A DNA stretch of 64,000 bases from Ancylomarina sp. DW003 (GTDB taxonomy: Bacteria; Bacteroidota; Bacteroidia; Bacteroidales; Marinifilaceae). Shown one piece after another: positions 52,816 to 62,030 of the stretch. Under the pieces are notes generated by a model, which had not been told where the DNA came from, did no database searches, and saw nothing but the letters and a program-made list of their open reading frames with translations. The stretch spans positions 30,391 to 94,390 of the forward strand of contig NZ_JAKJSD010000017.1 of NCBI RefSeq assembly GCF_029029505.1, read 5' to 3'. Positions within the stretch are counted from its first letter, which is position 1, and each line of letters starts with the position of its first letter. Both the position numbers and the translations under genes were made by a program.

Positions 52816-55800
52816 ATGATTGATAAAATAATTTCCTATTCCATAAAAAACAAGCTCATTATTGGGCTTATGACACTAGCCTTAATTGCAGTGGGCTTGT
52901 GGTCAATGACAAAAGTGCCTCTTGATGCGGTGCCCGATATTACAAATAATCAAGTACAAGTAATTACAACTGCTCCTAACTTAGGAACAACTGATATAGA
53001 ACAATTTGTTACATATCCAGTTGAAGTTGCTATGTCAAACCTTCCTGGTGTAAACGAGATTCGATCAGTTTCTCGATTTGGACTCTCAGTTGTAACTGTC
53101 GTTTTCGACGATGAAATGGGAACCTACCTGCCACGCCAGGTGGTAAGTGAAAAATTAGGTGAAGTAGCTGAACAAATTCCTGAAGGATTTGGTACACCCT
53201 TTATGGGGCCTATTTCAACAGGTTTGGGTGAGATATACCAATATACACTCGAGGTAGATCCTAAATATGAAGACGACTACTCACCATCAGAATTAAGAAG
53301 TATACAGGATTGGATTATCCGCAGACAGATGGCTATGGTTCCAGGTGTTGTTGAAATTAATAGTATGGGTGGCAATCAAAAGCAATACGAAGTTGCTATT
53401 GATCCTAATCGCTTATTAGCAAATAACACAACATTAGCCCAGGTTTACGAGGCACTTCAAGAGAATAATGAAAATACCGGTGGTGCTTATATTGAAAAAG
53501 ATCATAAAGCTAATTTCATTCGAGGTGAAGGTATTCTTCGCTCGAAAGCCGATATTGAAAATATTGTCATTACAGTACAGAATAACACGCCAATTCTAAT
53601 AAAAGATGTCGCAGAAGTTCAATTTGGTTCAGCAGTTCGTTATGGGGCATTAACCAAAAATGGTAAAGAAGCAGTTGGTGGAATTATCATGATGATTAAA
53701 GATGGTAATTCAAATGCTGTCATTTCAAAAGTAAAAGAACGTATTGAACAAATTCAAAAATCACTTCCTCAAGGCGTTAGTATCGAGCCATTGCTGGATA
53801 GAAGTGAGTTGATTCAAAAAACAACCGCAACGGTTTCTGGTAACCTTATAGAAGGAGGCCTGATTGTTATTTTTATTTTGGTTATCCTGTTAGGGAATTG
53901 GAGAGGTGGCTTGATTGTAGCATCTACGATTCCATTGTCATTATTATTTGCTTTTATCATGATGCACATTTTTGGTGTCTGGGCAAATTTAATGAGCTTA
54001 GGAGCTATTGACTTTGGTATTATTGTCGATGGATCCGTAATTATAGTCGAAAGTGTCGTCTTCTATCTCTCGAGGCAAAAATCTCAAATCACCGGGAGTA
54101 AAATGGATGATTTAACTCAGAAATCATCTTCTAAAATGATGAACTCAGCCTTCTTTGGTCAGTTCATTATTTTAATCGTATTCTTACCTATCCTGGCACT
54201 CGAAGGTGTTGAAGGCAAGATGTTCCGTCCTATGGCTCAAACATTTGCATTTGCTCTTATTGGAGCCATGATCTTATGTCTGACTTATGTGCCTATGATA
54301 TCTTCTATCTTCCTAAAGGTTCCTAAGAATAAAAAGCCAGGATACGGAGATCGAATTGTAAAGAAAATTGAAGATCTATTTGAGCCTATACTTGCAGCTT
54401 CACTTAAAAGAGGTAAAATCATTTTAATCAGTTCTGTGGTTTTATTGATTTCATCAGTCGTTCTGTTCTCAAGAATGGGTGGCGAATTTATTCCGCAGCT
54501 TGATGAAGGTGATTTGGCTTTCCATGCTATTTTAAAGCCAGGTTCATCATTGACCGAAACTATAAATGCAACAACAAAAATCGAAAAATTATTAAAAGAA
54601 ACCTACCCCGAAATAAATACGATTGCCAGTAGGATTGGCGTTGCTGAGGTGCCTACCGATCCTATGCCAATGGATATTGCCGATGTATTTGTATTGCTTA
54701 AGCCTAAGGAAGAATGGACATCTGCTGAAACTAAAGATGAGTTGATTGACAAAATGAAGGCAACAGTAAATACGATACCAGGTGTTAATTACGAATTTAC
54801 CCAGCCTATCGAAATGCGATTTAATGAACTATTGACAGGAGTTCGTGAAGATATTGCCATCAAGCTGTTTGGTGAAGATTTAGATATCCTTGCAACTAAA
54901 GCTGAAGAAATTGGAAAACTGATCACAGGTATTGATGGTATTGCCGATATGCGTGTTGAAGCCACTGCAGGTCTACCACAAATAACGGTTAAATATAAAT
55001 CGGAAATGTTAGCTCGATATGGGCTTACAGTTTCTCAGGTTAATACACTTGTATCGTCTGCCTTTGCAGGAGGAGTAGCAGGAACCATTTTCGAAGGTGA
55101 AAAACGTTTCGAACTAGTCGTTCGTCTCGATAGAAACAATCGTAAAAGTATCAACGATATTCGTGAGCTATACGTGAATTTGGATAATGGATCGCAAATT
55201 CCATTAAAGGAAGTAGCCGATATCAATTACCAAAATGGTCCGATGCAAATTAGTCGTGAAAATACAGCAAGAAGAACTTATGTCGGAATTAATGTAAGAG
55301 GGCGTGATATCAAAACGCTGGTTGAAGAAATTCAAGAAAAACTTGATAAGAATTTAGATTTACCTGCGGGGTATTACATTCGCTACGGTGGAGCTTTTGA
55401 AAATCTTGAACGAGCTTCAAAACGATTGAAGTTGGTTATCCCGATAGCCTTAGGACTTATTTTCATGCTGATATTCTTTGCTCTTAAATCATTAAAACAA
55501 TCAGCAATGATTTATATGGCCATACCTTTTGCCGCTATTGGAGGTATCTATTCACTATGGTTGCGCGATATGCCATTTAGTATATCGGCAGGTGTTGGTT
55601 TCATCGTTTTATTTGGTGTTGCTGTTCTAAATGGTTTGGTGCTTATCGGTAGTTTAAATGAACTAAAAGATGATGGTGTAACAAACATTACCGATCGTAT
55701 TTTAAGAGGAACTCGAAGAAGAATTCGACCAATTCTATTAACAGCTTCAACCGATGTTTTAGGCTTTTTACCAATGGCCATTTCATCATCGGCAGGAGCC

Positions 55801-57135
55801 GAAGTACAAAGGCCTTTGGCAACAGTTGTAATCGGAGGCTTATTAACCTCAACAATGCTGACTTTAATTGTGCTGCCAATTTTATATCAATGGTTGGAAA
55901 CTCGATCAGCTAAAAAGCGTTTAAACAAAACAATGCCTTCTGTTGTCATGGCTATTGCTCTACTTTTTTTAGTAGGTAATGTTAATGCTCAAGAAATCAA
56001 CACACAGGAAATTAGCTTGAATAAAGCGATTGAACTTGCAAAAAATAGTTACCCAAGTATTGAAGCTGCAAAATTTGAGATTGAGAGACAAAAGCAATTG
56101 AAGAAAACATCAATCGACTTGGGTGAAACGAGTTTGTTTACAGGTAAAGAAACAGCTGGAGGAACCGACGCAGCAACTCAGACTTATGGTGTTAGTCAAT
56201 CAAATATCGATTTATTTTCAATTGGAGCTAAAAATAAACTTCAGAATAAAAGAATCGAGATAGCACAAATTAAAGAGAGCTTAACATTTATGAATGTTGA
56301 AAGTGCGGTTCGTGATTCTTGGAATCAAGCTGTTATCGGCAAAATGAAATACAAACTTGCTTTAGAGTTAGATTCTATTTATTCACAATTTGAACGAGCA
56401 GCCTTGCTTCGCTTTGAAGCTGAATCAACATCAAAATTAGAATGGTTGATGGCTAAAAATCAAGCGCAACAAATTAAAATAGAAATGCAAGAAGCTGAAT
56501 CAGCTTATATAAAAGGTCTCTTAGAATTACGATTTTGGACAAAAACGGATTCCACTCATGATGTGCCGTCGACACTTTCTAATGAGGAAATACTGACTTT
56601 AGAAAAAACAAATATTGCAAAACATCCTCTTCTTCTATCTGCAAACAAAGATAGTGAAGCCATGCAAGCTGCTGTTAAAGTAGAAAAAGCAGGATTATTG
56701 CCAAAACTGAATCTTCAGTACGGTAAACAGAAGGTGGGGGCTCAGTCCGGTTACTATTCATACCAGGCAGGTATTAGTATCCCATTATGGAGTCGCCCAC
56801 AAAAAGGAAAGATAAAAGCAGCCAAAGCCTCCGCACAAATAGCTTCTTTAAATGCAATAGAGAACGAAATGCGGTTAGATCGAAGTTTAAAACAAGCTAC
56901 TCAAGACTATTTACAGAAGGGATTAGCTGTAGAATATTTTGAGAAGGAGGCTTTGGCATTAGCTAATGAACAAATTAAAGGGGCTCAATTAGCATATAAA
57001 AGTGGTGAACTTGATTATTTGCAATTTTCCAGAAACCTTGAAGAGGCTATAAAAATTAAGCAAATGTATCTTCTTAATCTAAACGATTATATGTTAGCTC
57101 GTAATAGAGTTCAATATCTTTCAAACAACTACTAA
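52816..57135 (+). CDS. czcA: CzcA/CusA heavy-metal RND pump fused to a CzcC/TolC-like outer-membrane factor
   Basis: Residues 1 to about 1035 form a complete CzcA/CusA RND pump (SYSIKNKLIIGLMTLALIAV start; VPLDAVPDITNNQVQV signature; 12 transmembrane segments; large periplasmic loops). After residue 1040 comes a signal-peptide-like segment (MPSVVMAIALLFLVGNVNAQ). A TolC/CzcC-like periplasmic helical barrel region of about 380 residues follows. The fusion is a known Bacteroidota format. The pump exports divalent or monovalent heavy metals. The substrate (Cu/Ag versus Co/Zn/Cd) cannot be fixed from the sequence. The adaptor gene follows by 24 bp. Confidence 0.93.
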   Translation: MIDKIISYSIKNKLIIGLMTLALIAVGLWSMTKVPLDAVPDITNNQVQVITTAPNLGTTDIEQFVTYPVEVAMSNLPGVNEIRSVSRFGLSVVTVVFDDEMGTYLPRQVVSEKLGEVAEQIPEGFGTPFMGPISTGLGEIYQYTLEVDPKYEDDYSPSELRSIQDWIIRRQMAMVPGVVEINSMGGNQKQYEVAIDPNRLLANNTTLAQVYEALQENNENTGGAYIEKDHKANFIRGEGILRSKADIENIVITVQNNTPILIKDVAEVQFGSAVRYGALTKNGKEAVGGIIMMIKDGNSNAVISKVKERIEQIQKSLPQGVSIEPLLDRSELIQKTTATVSGNLIEGGLIVIFILVILLGNWRGGLIVASTIPLSLLFAFIMMHIFGVWANLMSLGAIDFGIIVDGSVIIVESVVFYLSRQKSQITGSKMDDLTQKSSSKMMNSAFFGQFIILIVFLPILALEGVEGKMFRPMAQTFAFALIGAMILCLTYVPMISSIFLKVPKNKKPGYGDRIVKKIEDLFEPILAASLKRGKIILISSVVLLISSVVLFSRMGGEFIPQLDEGDLAFHAILKPGSSLTETINATTKIEKLLKETYPEINTIASRIGVAEVPTDPMPMDIADVFVLLKPKEEWTSAETKDELIDKMKATVNTIPGVNYEFTQPIEMRFNELLTGVREDIAIKLFGEDLDILATKAEEIGKLITGIDGIADMRVEATAGLPQITVKYKSEMLARYGLTVSQVNTLVSSAFAGGVAGTIFEGEKRFELVVRLDRNNRKSINDIRELYVNLDNGSQIPLKEVADINYQNGPMQISRENTARRTYVGINVRGRDIKTLVEEIQEKLDKNLDLPAGYYIRYGGAFENLERASKRLKLVIPIALGLIFMLIFFALKSLKQSAMIYMAIPFAAIGGIYSLWLRDMPFSISAGVGFIVLFGVAVLNGLVLIGSLNELKDDGVTNITDRILRGTRRRIRPILLTASTDVLGFLPMAISSSAGAEVQRPLATVVIGGLLTSTMLTLIVLPILYQWLETRSAKKRLNKTMPSVVMAIALLFLVGNVNAQEINTQEISLNKAIELAKNSYPSIEAAKFEIERQKQLKKTSIDLGETSLFTGKETAGGTDAATQTYGVSQSNIDLFSIGAKNKLQNKRIEIAQIKESLTFMNVESAVRDSWNQAVIGKMKYKLALELDSIYSQFERAALLRFEAESTSKLEWLMAKNQAQQIKIEMQEAESAYIKGLLELRFWTKTDSTHDVPSTLSNEEILTLEKTNIAKHPLLLSANKDSEAMQAAVKVEKAGLLPKLNLQYGKQKVGAQSGYYSYQAGISIPLWSRPQKGKIKAAKASAQIASLNAIENEMRLDRSLKQATQDYLQKGLAVEYFEKEALALANEQIKGAQLAYKSGELDYLQFSRNLEEAIKIKQMYLLNLNDYMLARNRVQYLSNNY

Positions 57136-57159
57136 GTCAAACACTTAAATTATAATATC

Positions 57160-58449
57160 ATGTTAATTAAAAAATATATACTCCCGATAGCAATTATTTC
57201 ATCATTGTTTTTTTTCACGTCATGTGATAGTAATAAGCCTTCCAAGGCAAAAACCGAAGAGCATGGCGAAGCTGGTCACGAAGAAGAAGGTGAACATGAA
57301 GAAAATGTTGTGAAGATTTCAAAAATGCAAGATGAAGTTCTTAAACTAAAGTTTGATCATTTAAAAACAATGAACTTAAGCCAGTTCGTTACGACAACAG
57401 GTAAATTGCAAGTTCCACCGGAAAACCAAGCGAGTATTAGTTCGGCAATTGGAGCAAATGTTGTATCTATTCTGGTTAGCGAAGGTGATATGGTCAAAAA
57501 AGGTCAGATTCTAGCAACCTTATCACATCCTGATTTAATTCAACTTCAGGTAGATTATCAAGAAAGTATCAATCAACTGGAATATACGAAAAAGGATTTC
57601 GAACGTCAGGAAATGTTGCTTAAAAACAATGTGGCTTCCGGGAAGAAATTTCAACAAGTAAAATCAGAATATTTCAGTCTAAAAGCAAAATCTAAAGGTT
57701 TAGAAGCAAAGCTGGCTTTACTAAATATCAATCCCGAAACCATTAAAAATGGGATGATCTTAAATACAATTCCTGTAATAGCTGCAATAGGTGGTTCAGT
57801 AAGTGCGGTAGAAGTAAATCTGGGTAAATATGTTGAACCACAGACTGAACTTTTTGAGATACTGAACACATCAAAACTTCATGCTGATTTAAAGGTGTTT
57901 GAAAGTGATATAGTAAAATTAGAAAAAGGTCAGAATGTTATTTTCCAATTAAATAATGAGTCAATCAAAACGTATTCTGCAAGAGTGACTTCAATTGGTA
58001 AATCATTCTCTGAAAATCCGAGAGCCATTACAGTTCACGCTACTATTGATGCAAATTATCAAGAGTTAATTCCTGGTATTTTCATAACAGGTAAAATTAT
58101 AACTGGGGAAGAAGAGTTATTAGCTATTCCAGAAGAAGCTGTGGTCGTTGAAGGAGACAAATCGTTCATCTTTATTTTAGATAATGATCATGAAGAAGAA
58201 GGTCACGAACATGGGGGAAATGGAGATGGACACAAAGAAGAAAAAGATCACGATCATGGGGAAAAAGGACATGATGGAGGCGAAAAAGTGTCTTTAAAGA
58301 TGATCGAAGTTCTTACTGGTGTTAAAGACAGAGGTTATATTGAAGTTAAACCTTTAGTAAAATTAGACTCAGAAGCTTTAATTGCTCAAAATGCAGCTTA
58401 CTATTTGCTTTCAGAAATGAAAAAAGGTGAAGCAGAGCATAGTCATTAA
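57160..58449 (+). CDS. czcB: RND efflux periplasmic adaptor (CzcB-like), histidine-rich
   Basis: This 429-aa membrane-fusion lipoprotein (LFFFTSCDSNKPSK; lipidated Cys) links the RND pump to its outer-membrane factor. It carries an HlyD-type barrel-sandwich core (SAIGANVVSILVSEGDMVKKGQ) and a coiled hairpin. Two His/Glu/Gly-rich stretches, near residues 33-47 (EEHGEAGHEEEGEHEE) and about 348-378 (repeated H, E, G, D), probably bind metal ions. The second lies inside the membrane-proximal domain. It is co-transcribed with czcA. Confidence 0.92.
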   Translation: MLIKKYILPIAIISSLFFFTSCDSNKPSKAKTEEHGEAGHEEEGEHEENVVKISKMQDEVLKLKFDHLKTMNLSQFVTTTGKLQVPPENQASISSAIGANVVSILVSEGDMVKKGQILATLSHPDLIQLQVDYQESINQLEYTKKDFERQEMLLKNNVASGKKFQQVKSEYFSLKAKSKGLEAKLALLNINPETIKNGMILNTIPVIAAIGGSVSAVEVNLGKYVEPQTELFEILNTSKLHADLKVFESDIVKLEKGQNVIFQLNNESIKTYSARVTSIGKSFSENPRAITVHATIDANYQELIPGIFITGKIITGEEELLAIPEEAVVVEGDKSFIFILDNDHEEEGHEHGGNGDGHKEEKDHDHGEKGHDGGEKVSLKMIEVLTGVKDRGYIEVKPLVKLDSEALIAQNAAYYLLSEMKKGEAEHSH

Positions 58450-58451
58450 GA

Positions 58452-58550
58452 TACTTGTGTGAGATCGAGCCCTTAAGCGAAGCGCTACGGCGTGGAGCTT
58501 AAGGTGATTCGATATCAAAGCACTACGGTGTAAAACCTAAGGTATTTGAT
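58452..58550. repeat. Palindromic intergenic repeat, copy 1
   Basis: A stretch of about 64 bases (GTGTGAGATCGAGCCCTTAAG, then an inner GAAGCG..CGGCG, then GCTTAAGGTGATTCGAT) forms a long imperfect hairpin. A diverged half copy follows (CACTACGGTGTAAAACCTAA). The same unit occurs at 60590-60652 and 60679-60738. No gene is present between czcB and the next CDS. Confidence 0.8.
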
Positions 58551-58636
58551 GCAAATTATTTAATTGATGCGTTGGATAGGTAAGTTATATCTCATAATCG
58601 TTCCTGCTAATTTAATCTTATAGTAATAAATTTAAC

Positions 58637-60547
58637 ATGAAATTAAAAAAGATAATACATGGTCGTTTTGGAGGGCTTTTGCTATTAACATATGTTTTTC
58701 TTGCACTTTCGTTAATCGTACGAATAGTTTTAATGATAAAGGATTTTTACAATGTAGATCTGGGAGTTATACGATTTATTCAGATCTATACTTACGGCTT
58801 GTTTTATGATTTGGTTGCAATATCTTACTTTATAATTCCTTTCGTTTTTTATTTGGTTTTTGTTCCCGATAAATTATTCAATACTAAAATACACAGATGG
58901 ATTTCCTACGTTTTTTTTATAATAAGTATTGGGGTCTTAGTTTTTTCAGCAATAGGAGAGTGGTTTTTTTGGGAAGAATTCAGCGTGCGCTATAATTTTA
59001 TAGCTGTTGATTATTTAGTTTACACCCATGAGGTAATTGCCAATATTAAGCAATCCTATCCAATGCCGACTATAATCTTTGGTATGCTTTTGCTTTCAGT
59101 CGGAATTTTTATTCTGATAAAAAAATCTTTTGATAAAGTACTCGCTTCGAATTCAAAATTTCTATTTCGTTTAAAAACAGGAATTATATTACTCTCAATA
59201 CCTGTAATTTCATTTATAGGAATCGATAAAACAAGTCTTGAAATTCAGGAAAACACTTTCTCCAACGAATTGGCACATAATGGTATTTATCAGATTTTTT
59301 CAGCATTCATAAATAATGAGCTAGATTACAAATCGTTCTATAATACATTAGATGACGAAGTTGCTTTTAAGCATGTGCGTGAATTAATAAGGACTTCTAA
59401 TAGTGAATTTACTAGTAATGATCTTTTTGATATTACTCGTAAGATAACTTATCCTGGTCCGGAGAGGAGATATAATGTTATGATGATTACCATTGAAAGT
59501 TTTAGTGCTTCTTTTATGTCTCGTTTTGGAAACGATAAAAATATCACTCCAAACTTGGATAGTATATCGAGACAATCTCTATTGTTTACCAACTTCTTTG
59601 CCACTGGAACACGAACTGTTCGTGGTATGGAAGCCTTAACACTCTCTTTGCCACCCACACCTGGTTATTCTATAGTGAAGCGCCCAAAAAATGAAAATAT
59701 GTTTAGTATGGGTAATGTGCTGAAATCGAAAGGTTATGATACTAATTTTATATATGCAGGGAATGGCTATTTTGATAATATGAATTACTTCTTCGGAAAT
59801 AATGGATATAATGTTGTAGATAGAAAAGAATTTAGGGATGATGAAGTAACATTTGAAAATGCTTGGGGCGTATGTGATGAAGATCTTTTGACCAAAGCAA
59901 GTCAGGTCGCTGATAAAGCTTACGCTGAAAATAAAGCTTTCTATAATTTTATAATGACGACTTCTAATCATAGACCTTACACCTATCCCGATGGAAAAAT
60001 AGACATTCCTTCACATTCGGGTAGAAGTGGTGCTGTAAAATATACTGATTATGCCATTGCTAAGTTTTTGAGAGAATCAAAAAATAAACCTTGGTTTAAA
60101 AATACCTTGTTTGTTATTGTTGCTGACCACTGTGCATCGAGTGCTGGAAAAACAGCTTTGCCTGTTAAAAAATATCACATTCCATTTATGGTGTATGCTC
60201 CCGAAATTATAAAGGCTGAAGAGAATAATTTTCTTGCTTCTCAAATTGATTTTGCTCCAACTATTATGGGCTTGTTGAATATGGATTATACCTCGAAGTT
60301 CTTTGGAAAAGATATTTTATGGGAAAATCCAGATAGAGCTCTATTGGGGACTTATCAGAAGATTGGATTGCTACAAAATAAGCAGTTAACCATTCAAATG
60401 CCAACTCGCAGAACTGAATCTTATAAGGTAAATGGTTTAGAGCAGACGAGTGTATCTTTAAAGCACGAAGAGTTAATTGATGCGATTAGCTATTATCAAA
60501 CGGCTAGTTATTTGTTTCAAAATAAAACATACAATTTTGTGAAATAA
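58637..60547 (+). CDS. LtaS-like sulfatase-fold phosphoglycerol/phosphoethanolamine transferase
   Basis: This 636-aa membrane enzyme has five N-terminal transmembrane segments (within 1-200) and an extracytoplasmic alkaline-phosphatase-fold domain. Metal and nucleophile sites are visible: VMMITIESFSASFMSRFG, GTRTVRGMEALTLSLPPTPG (Thr nucleophile region) and VIVADHCASSAGK. Bacteria of this phylum have no teichoic acids, so it probably decorates glycans or lipids with phosphoglycerol or phosphoethanolamine. The exact acceptor is unknown. Confidence 0.88.
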   Translation: MKLKKIIHGRFGGLLLLTYVFLALSLIVRIVLMIKDFYNVDLGVIRFIQIYTYGLFYDLVAISYFIIPFVFYLVFVPDKLFNTKIHRWISYVFFIISIGVLVFSAIGEWFFWEEFSVRYNFIAVDYLVYTHEVIANIKQSYPMPTIIFGMLLLSVGIFILIKKSFDKVLASNSKFLFRLKTGIILLSIPVISFIGIDKTSLEIQENTFSNELAHNGIYQIFSAFINNELDYKSFYNTLDDEVAFKHVRELIRTSNSEFTSNDLFDITRKITYPGPERRYNVMMITIESFSASFMSRFGNDKNITPNLDSISRQSLLFTNFFATGTRTVRGMEALTLSLPPTPGYSIVKRPKNENMFSMGNVLKSKGYDTNFIYAGNGYFDNMNYFFGNNGYNVVDRKEFRDDEVTFENAWGVCDEDLLTKASQVADKAYAENKAFYNFIMTTSNHRPYTYPDGKIDIPSHSGRSGAVKYTDYAIAKFLRESKNKPWFKNTLFVIVADHCASSAGKTALPVKKYHIPFMVYAPEIIKAEENNFLASQIDFAPTIMGLLNMDYTSKFFGKDILWENPDRALLGTYQKIGLLQNKQLTIQMPTRRTESYKVNGLEQTSVSLKHEELIDAISYYQTASYLFQNKTYNFVK

Positions 60548-60589
60548 GATTTGCCAGAATAGATTAAAAATAAAAACAATCATAATGAA

Positions 60590-60738
60590 ACTTGTGTGAG
60601 ATCGAGTCCTTAAGCGAAGCGCGACGGCGTGGAGCTTAAGGTGATTCGATAGCAAAACAAGAGTACTTCTAAAATATACTTGTATGAGATCCGATCCTTA
60701 AGCAAAGCACTACGGTGTAAAACCTATGGCTTTTGATT
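60590..60738. repeat. Palindromic intergenic repeat, copies 2 and 3
   Basis: Two copies of the unit at 58452 lie in tandem (60590-60652 and 60679-60738). The ATCGAG..CTTAAGC and GCTTAAGG..TTCGAT arms are kept in copy 2 and partly lost in copy 3. They fill the gap between the LtaS-like gene and the PAP2 gene. Confidence 0.8.
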
Positions 60739-60774
60739 CAATCTATTCTATACTGTTTTAATTTTTATAATAAA

Positions 60775-61533
60775 ATGCATGCAATCCAATATTTTACTTT
60801 AAATCTTCTTATTCTTTTAATTACAAGTTTTCATAGTATAGCATCAGAGAAAAGTAATTCTGTAACGAATACGGTTCAGTTCAATCAAAAACAATCCGTT
60901 TTCACAACCGGGAGTATTATTGCAGGAGGCGTTATTGGTTTAGGCCTTGCTCTGGAGCTATCTAAGGATCGGGACCATTGGTGGTCGAGTAAGTATGCTT
61001 TTCAGAATAGTACTTATAAAGAAATTCACGATTACACGACTGTAGTTGATGACTATACTCAATTTGCTCCTTTGGGAATCGCAGTAGGGATGATTGCTTT
61101 AAACAAAAAGGGGCAAAATAAAAGAGGTGAGCAAGTCGCACTTTTAATCACTTCTGAAATTGTTGGGCTTGGAGCTATGGGACTCTTAAAAAATAATGCT
61201 AAACGAAAAAGACCAGATGGATCGAAAGTAAACTCATTCCCATCGGGACATACAACTCAGGCATTTATTGCAGCAAGATATCTCGACAAAGAATTTGGTG
61301 ACAAATATCCGTGGGTAAAATACACCGGCTATGCACTCGCTAGTTTCACAGGAGTATCCCGGGTTTTAAACAATCGTCATTGGATATCTGATATTTTGGT
61401 CGGTGCTGGGTTAGGAATTCTATCGGTAGATTTGACTTATTGGGGGTTCAAGCAACTTCAGAAAAAGAAAATCTCGATAAGTCCTCTAACTGTAAGAGGC
61501 GGTGCAGGCTTAAAATTCAAAATGGTTTTATGA
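60775..61533 (+). CDS. PAP2 superfamily membrane phosphatase
   Basis: This type 2 phosphatidic-acid phosphatase has ATG 60775 (MHAIQYFTLNLLILL) as the sensible start; an upstream TTG lies in a repeat. It is 252 aa with a signal-like N-terminus. The three PAP2 motifs are all intact: KNNAKRKRP (KxxxxxxRP), SFPSGHTTQAF (PSGH) and SRVLNNRHWISD (SRxxxxxHxxxD). Candidate substrates are undecaprenyl-pyrophosphate or lipid phosphates. It probably works in the envelope beside the LtaS-like enzyme. Confidence 0.9.
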   Translation: MHAIQYFTLNLLILLITSFHSIASEKSNSVTNTVQFNQKQSVFTTGSIIAGGVIGLGLALELSKDRDHWWSSKYAFQNSTYKEIHDYTTVVDDYTQFAPLGIAVGMIALNKKGQNKRGEQVALLITSEIVGLGAMGLLKNNAKRKRPDGSKVNSFPSGHTTQAFIAARYLDKEFGDKYPWVKYTGYALASFTGVSRVLNNRHWISDILVGAGLGILSVDLTYWGFKQLQKKKISISPLTVRGGAGLKFKMVL

Positions 61534-61696
61534 ATTTTGATTTAAATATATTAGGATCTGAAGTATGGCGTTCTCTCCTTGGGAGGCTCCATTACAACTT
61601 TGCTGATTCCGAGCATCAGGTTTCCAACTCAGCCTTCATACTTTTTATATAAATAGCTTACATAGTCAATAGTTTTGAGTATTGTAATTGATTAAT

Positions 61697-61739
61697 ATAT
61701 TAGCCATTTTGCATAGAAATGCGTATATTTAGCTAATAT
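61697..61739. promoter_or_regulatory. Inverted-repeat operator of the second HipBA pair
   Basis: ATATTAGC (61697-61704) and GCTAATAT (61732-61739) form an inverted repeat. A second small one, GCAT..ATGC, lies between them. It lies just 9 bases before the HipB-like start codon and is a good candidate for autoregulation. It differs from the TATACC operators of the first system. Confidence 0.65.
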
Positions 61740-61748
61740 TTAAGCTAT

Positions 61749-62027
61749 ATGTATTCACTATCATCGACACCAACAGATATTAGTAAAGCTTTGGCAGAAC
61801 GCCATAAGGCTTTACGTAAACACCTAAAGATTTCACAAACTGAAATGGCCGAACGATCGGGAGTTTCGTTGGGCAGTTTAAAACGTTTTGAAGGGACAGG
61901 GCAAATCTCTTTAGAATCACTTCTTAAATTGGCACACTTGATGAATCGTTTAGGTGATTTTGAGTCCATTTTTCAAACAAAGGAAGATCAGTCCAATATT
62001 GAAAAACTATTTACCACAAAACCTTAA
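61749..62027 (+). CDS. hipB: HipB-like antitoxin, XRE family
   Basis: This 92-aa HTH protein (HLKISQTEMAERSGVSLGSLKRFEGTGQISLESLLKLAHLM) has a C-terminal tail ending NIEKLFTTKP. It is 3 bases upstream of the HipA toxin gene and preceded by an inverted repeat. It probably sequesters HipA and represses the operon. It is a different type from the antitoxin at 50595. Confidence 0.88.
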   Translation: MYSLSSTPTDISKALAERHKALRKHLKISQTEMAERSGVSLGSLKRFEGTGQISLESLLKLAHLMNRLGDFESIFQTKEDQSNIEKLFTTKP

Positions 62028-62030
62028 GAA

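Noticed and set aside
61440..61652. 70-aa frame overlapping the end of the PAP2 gene
   Set aside because: It is in another frame of the PAP2 coding region and runs into repeat DNA.
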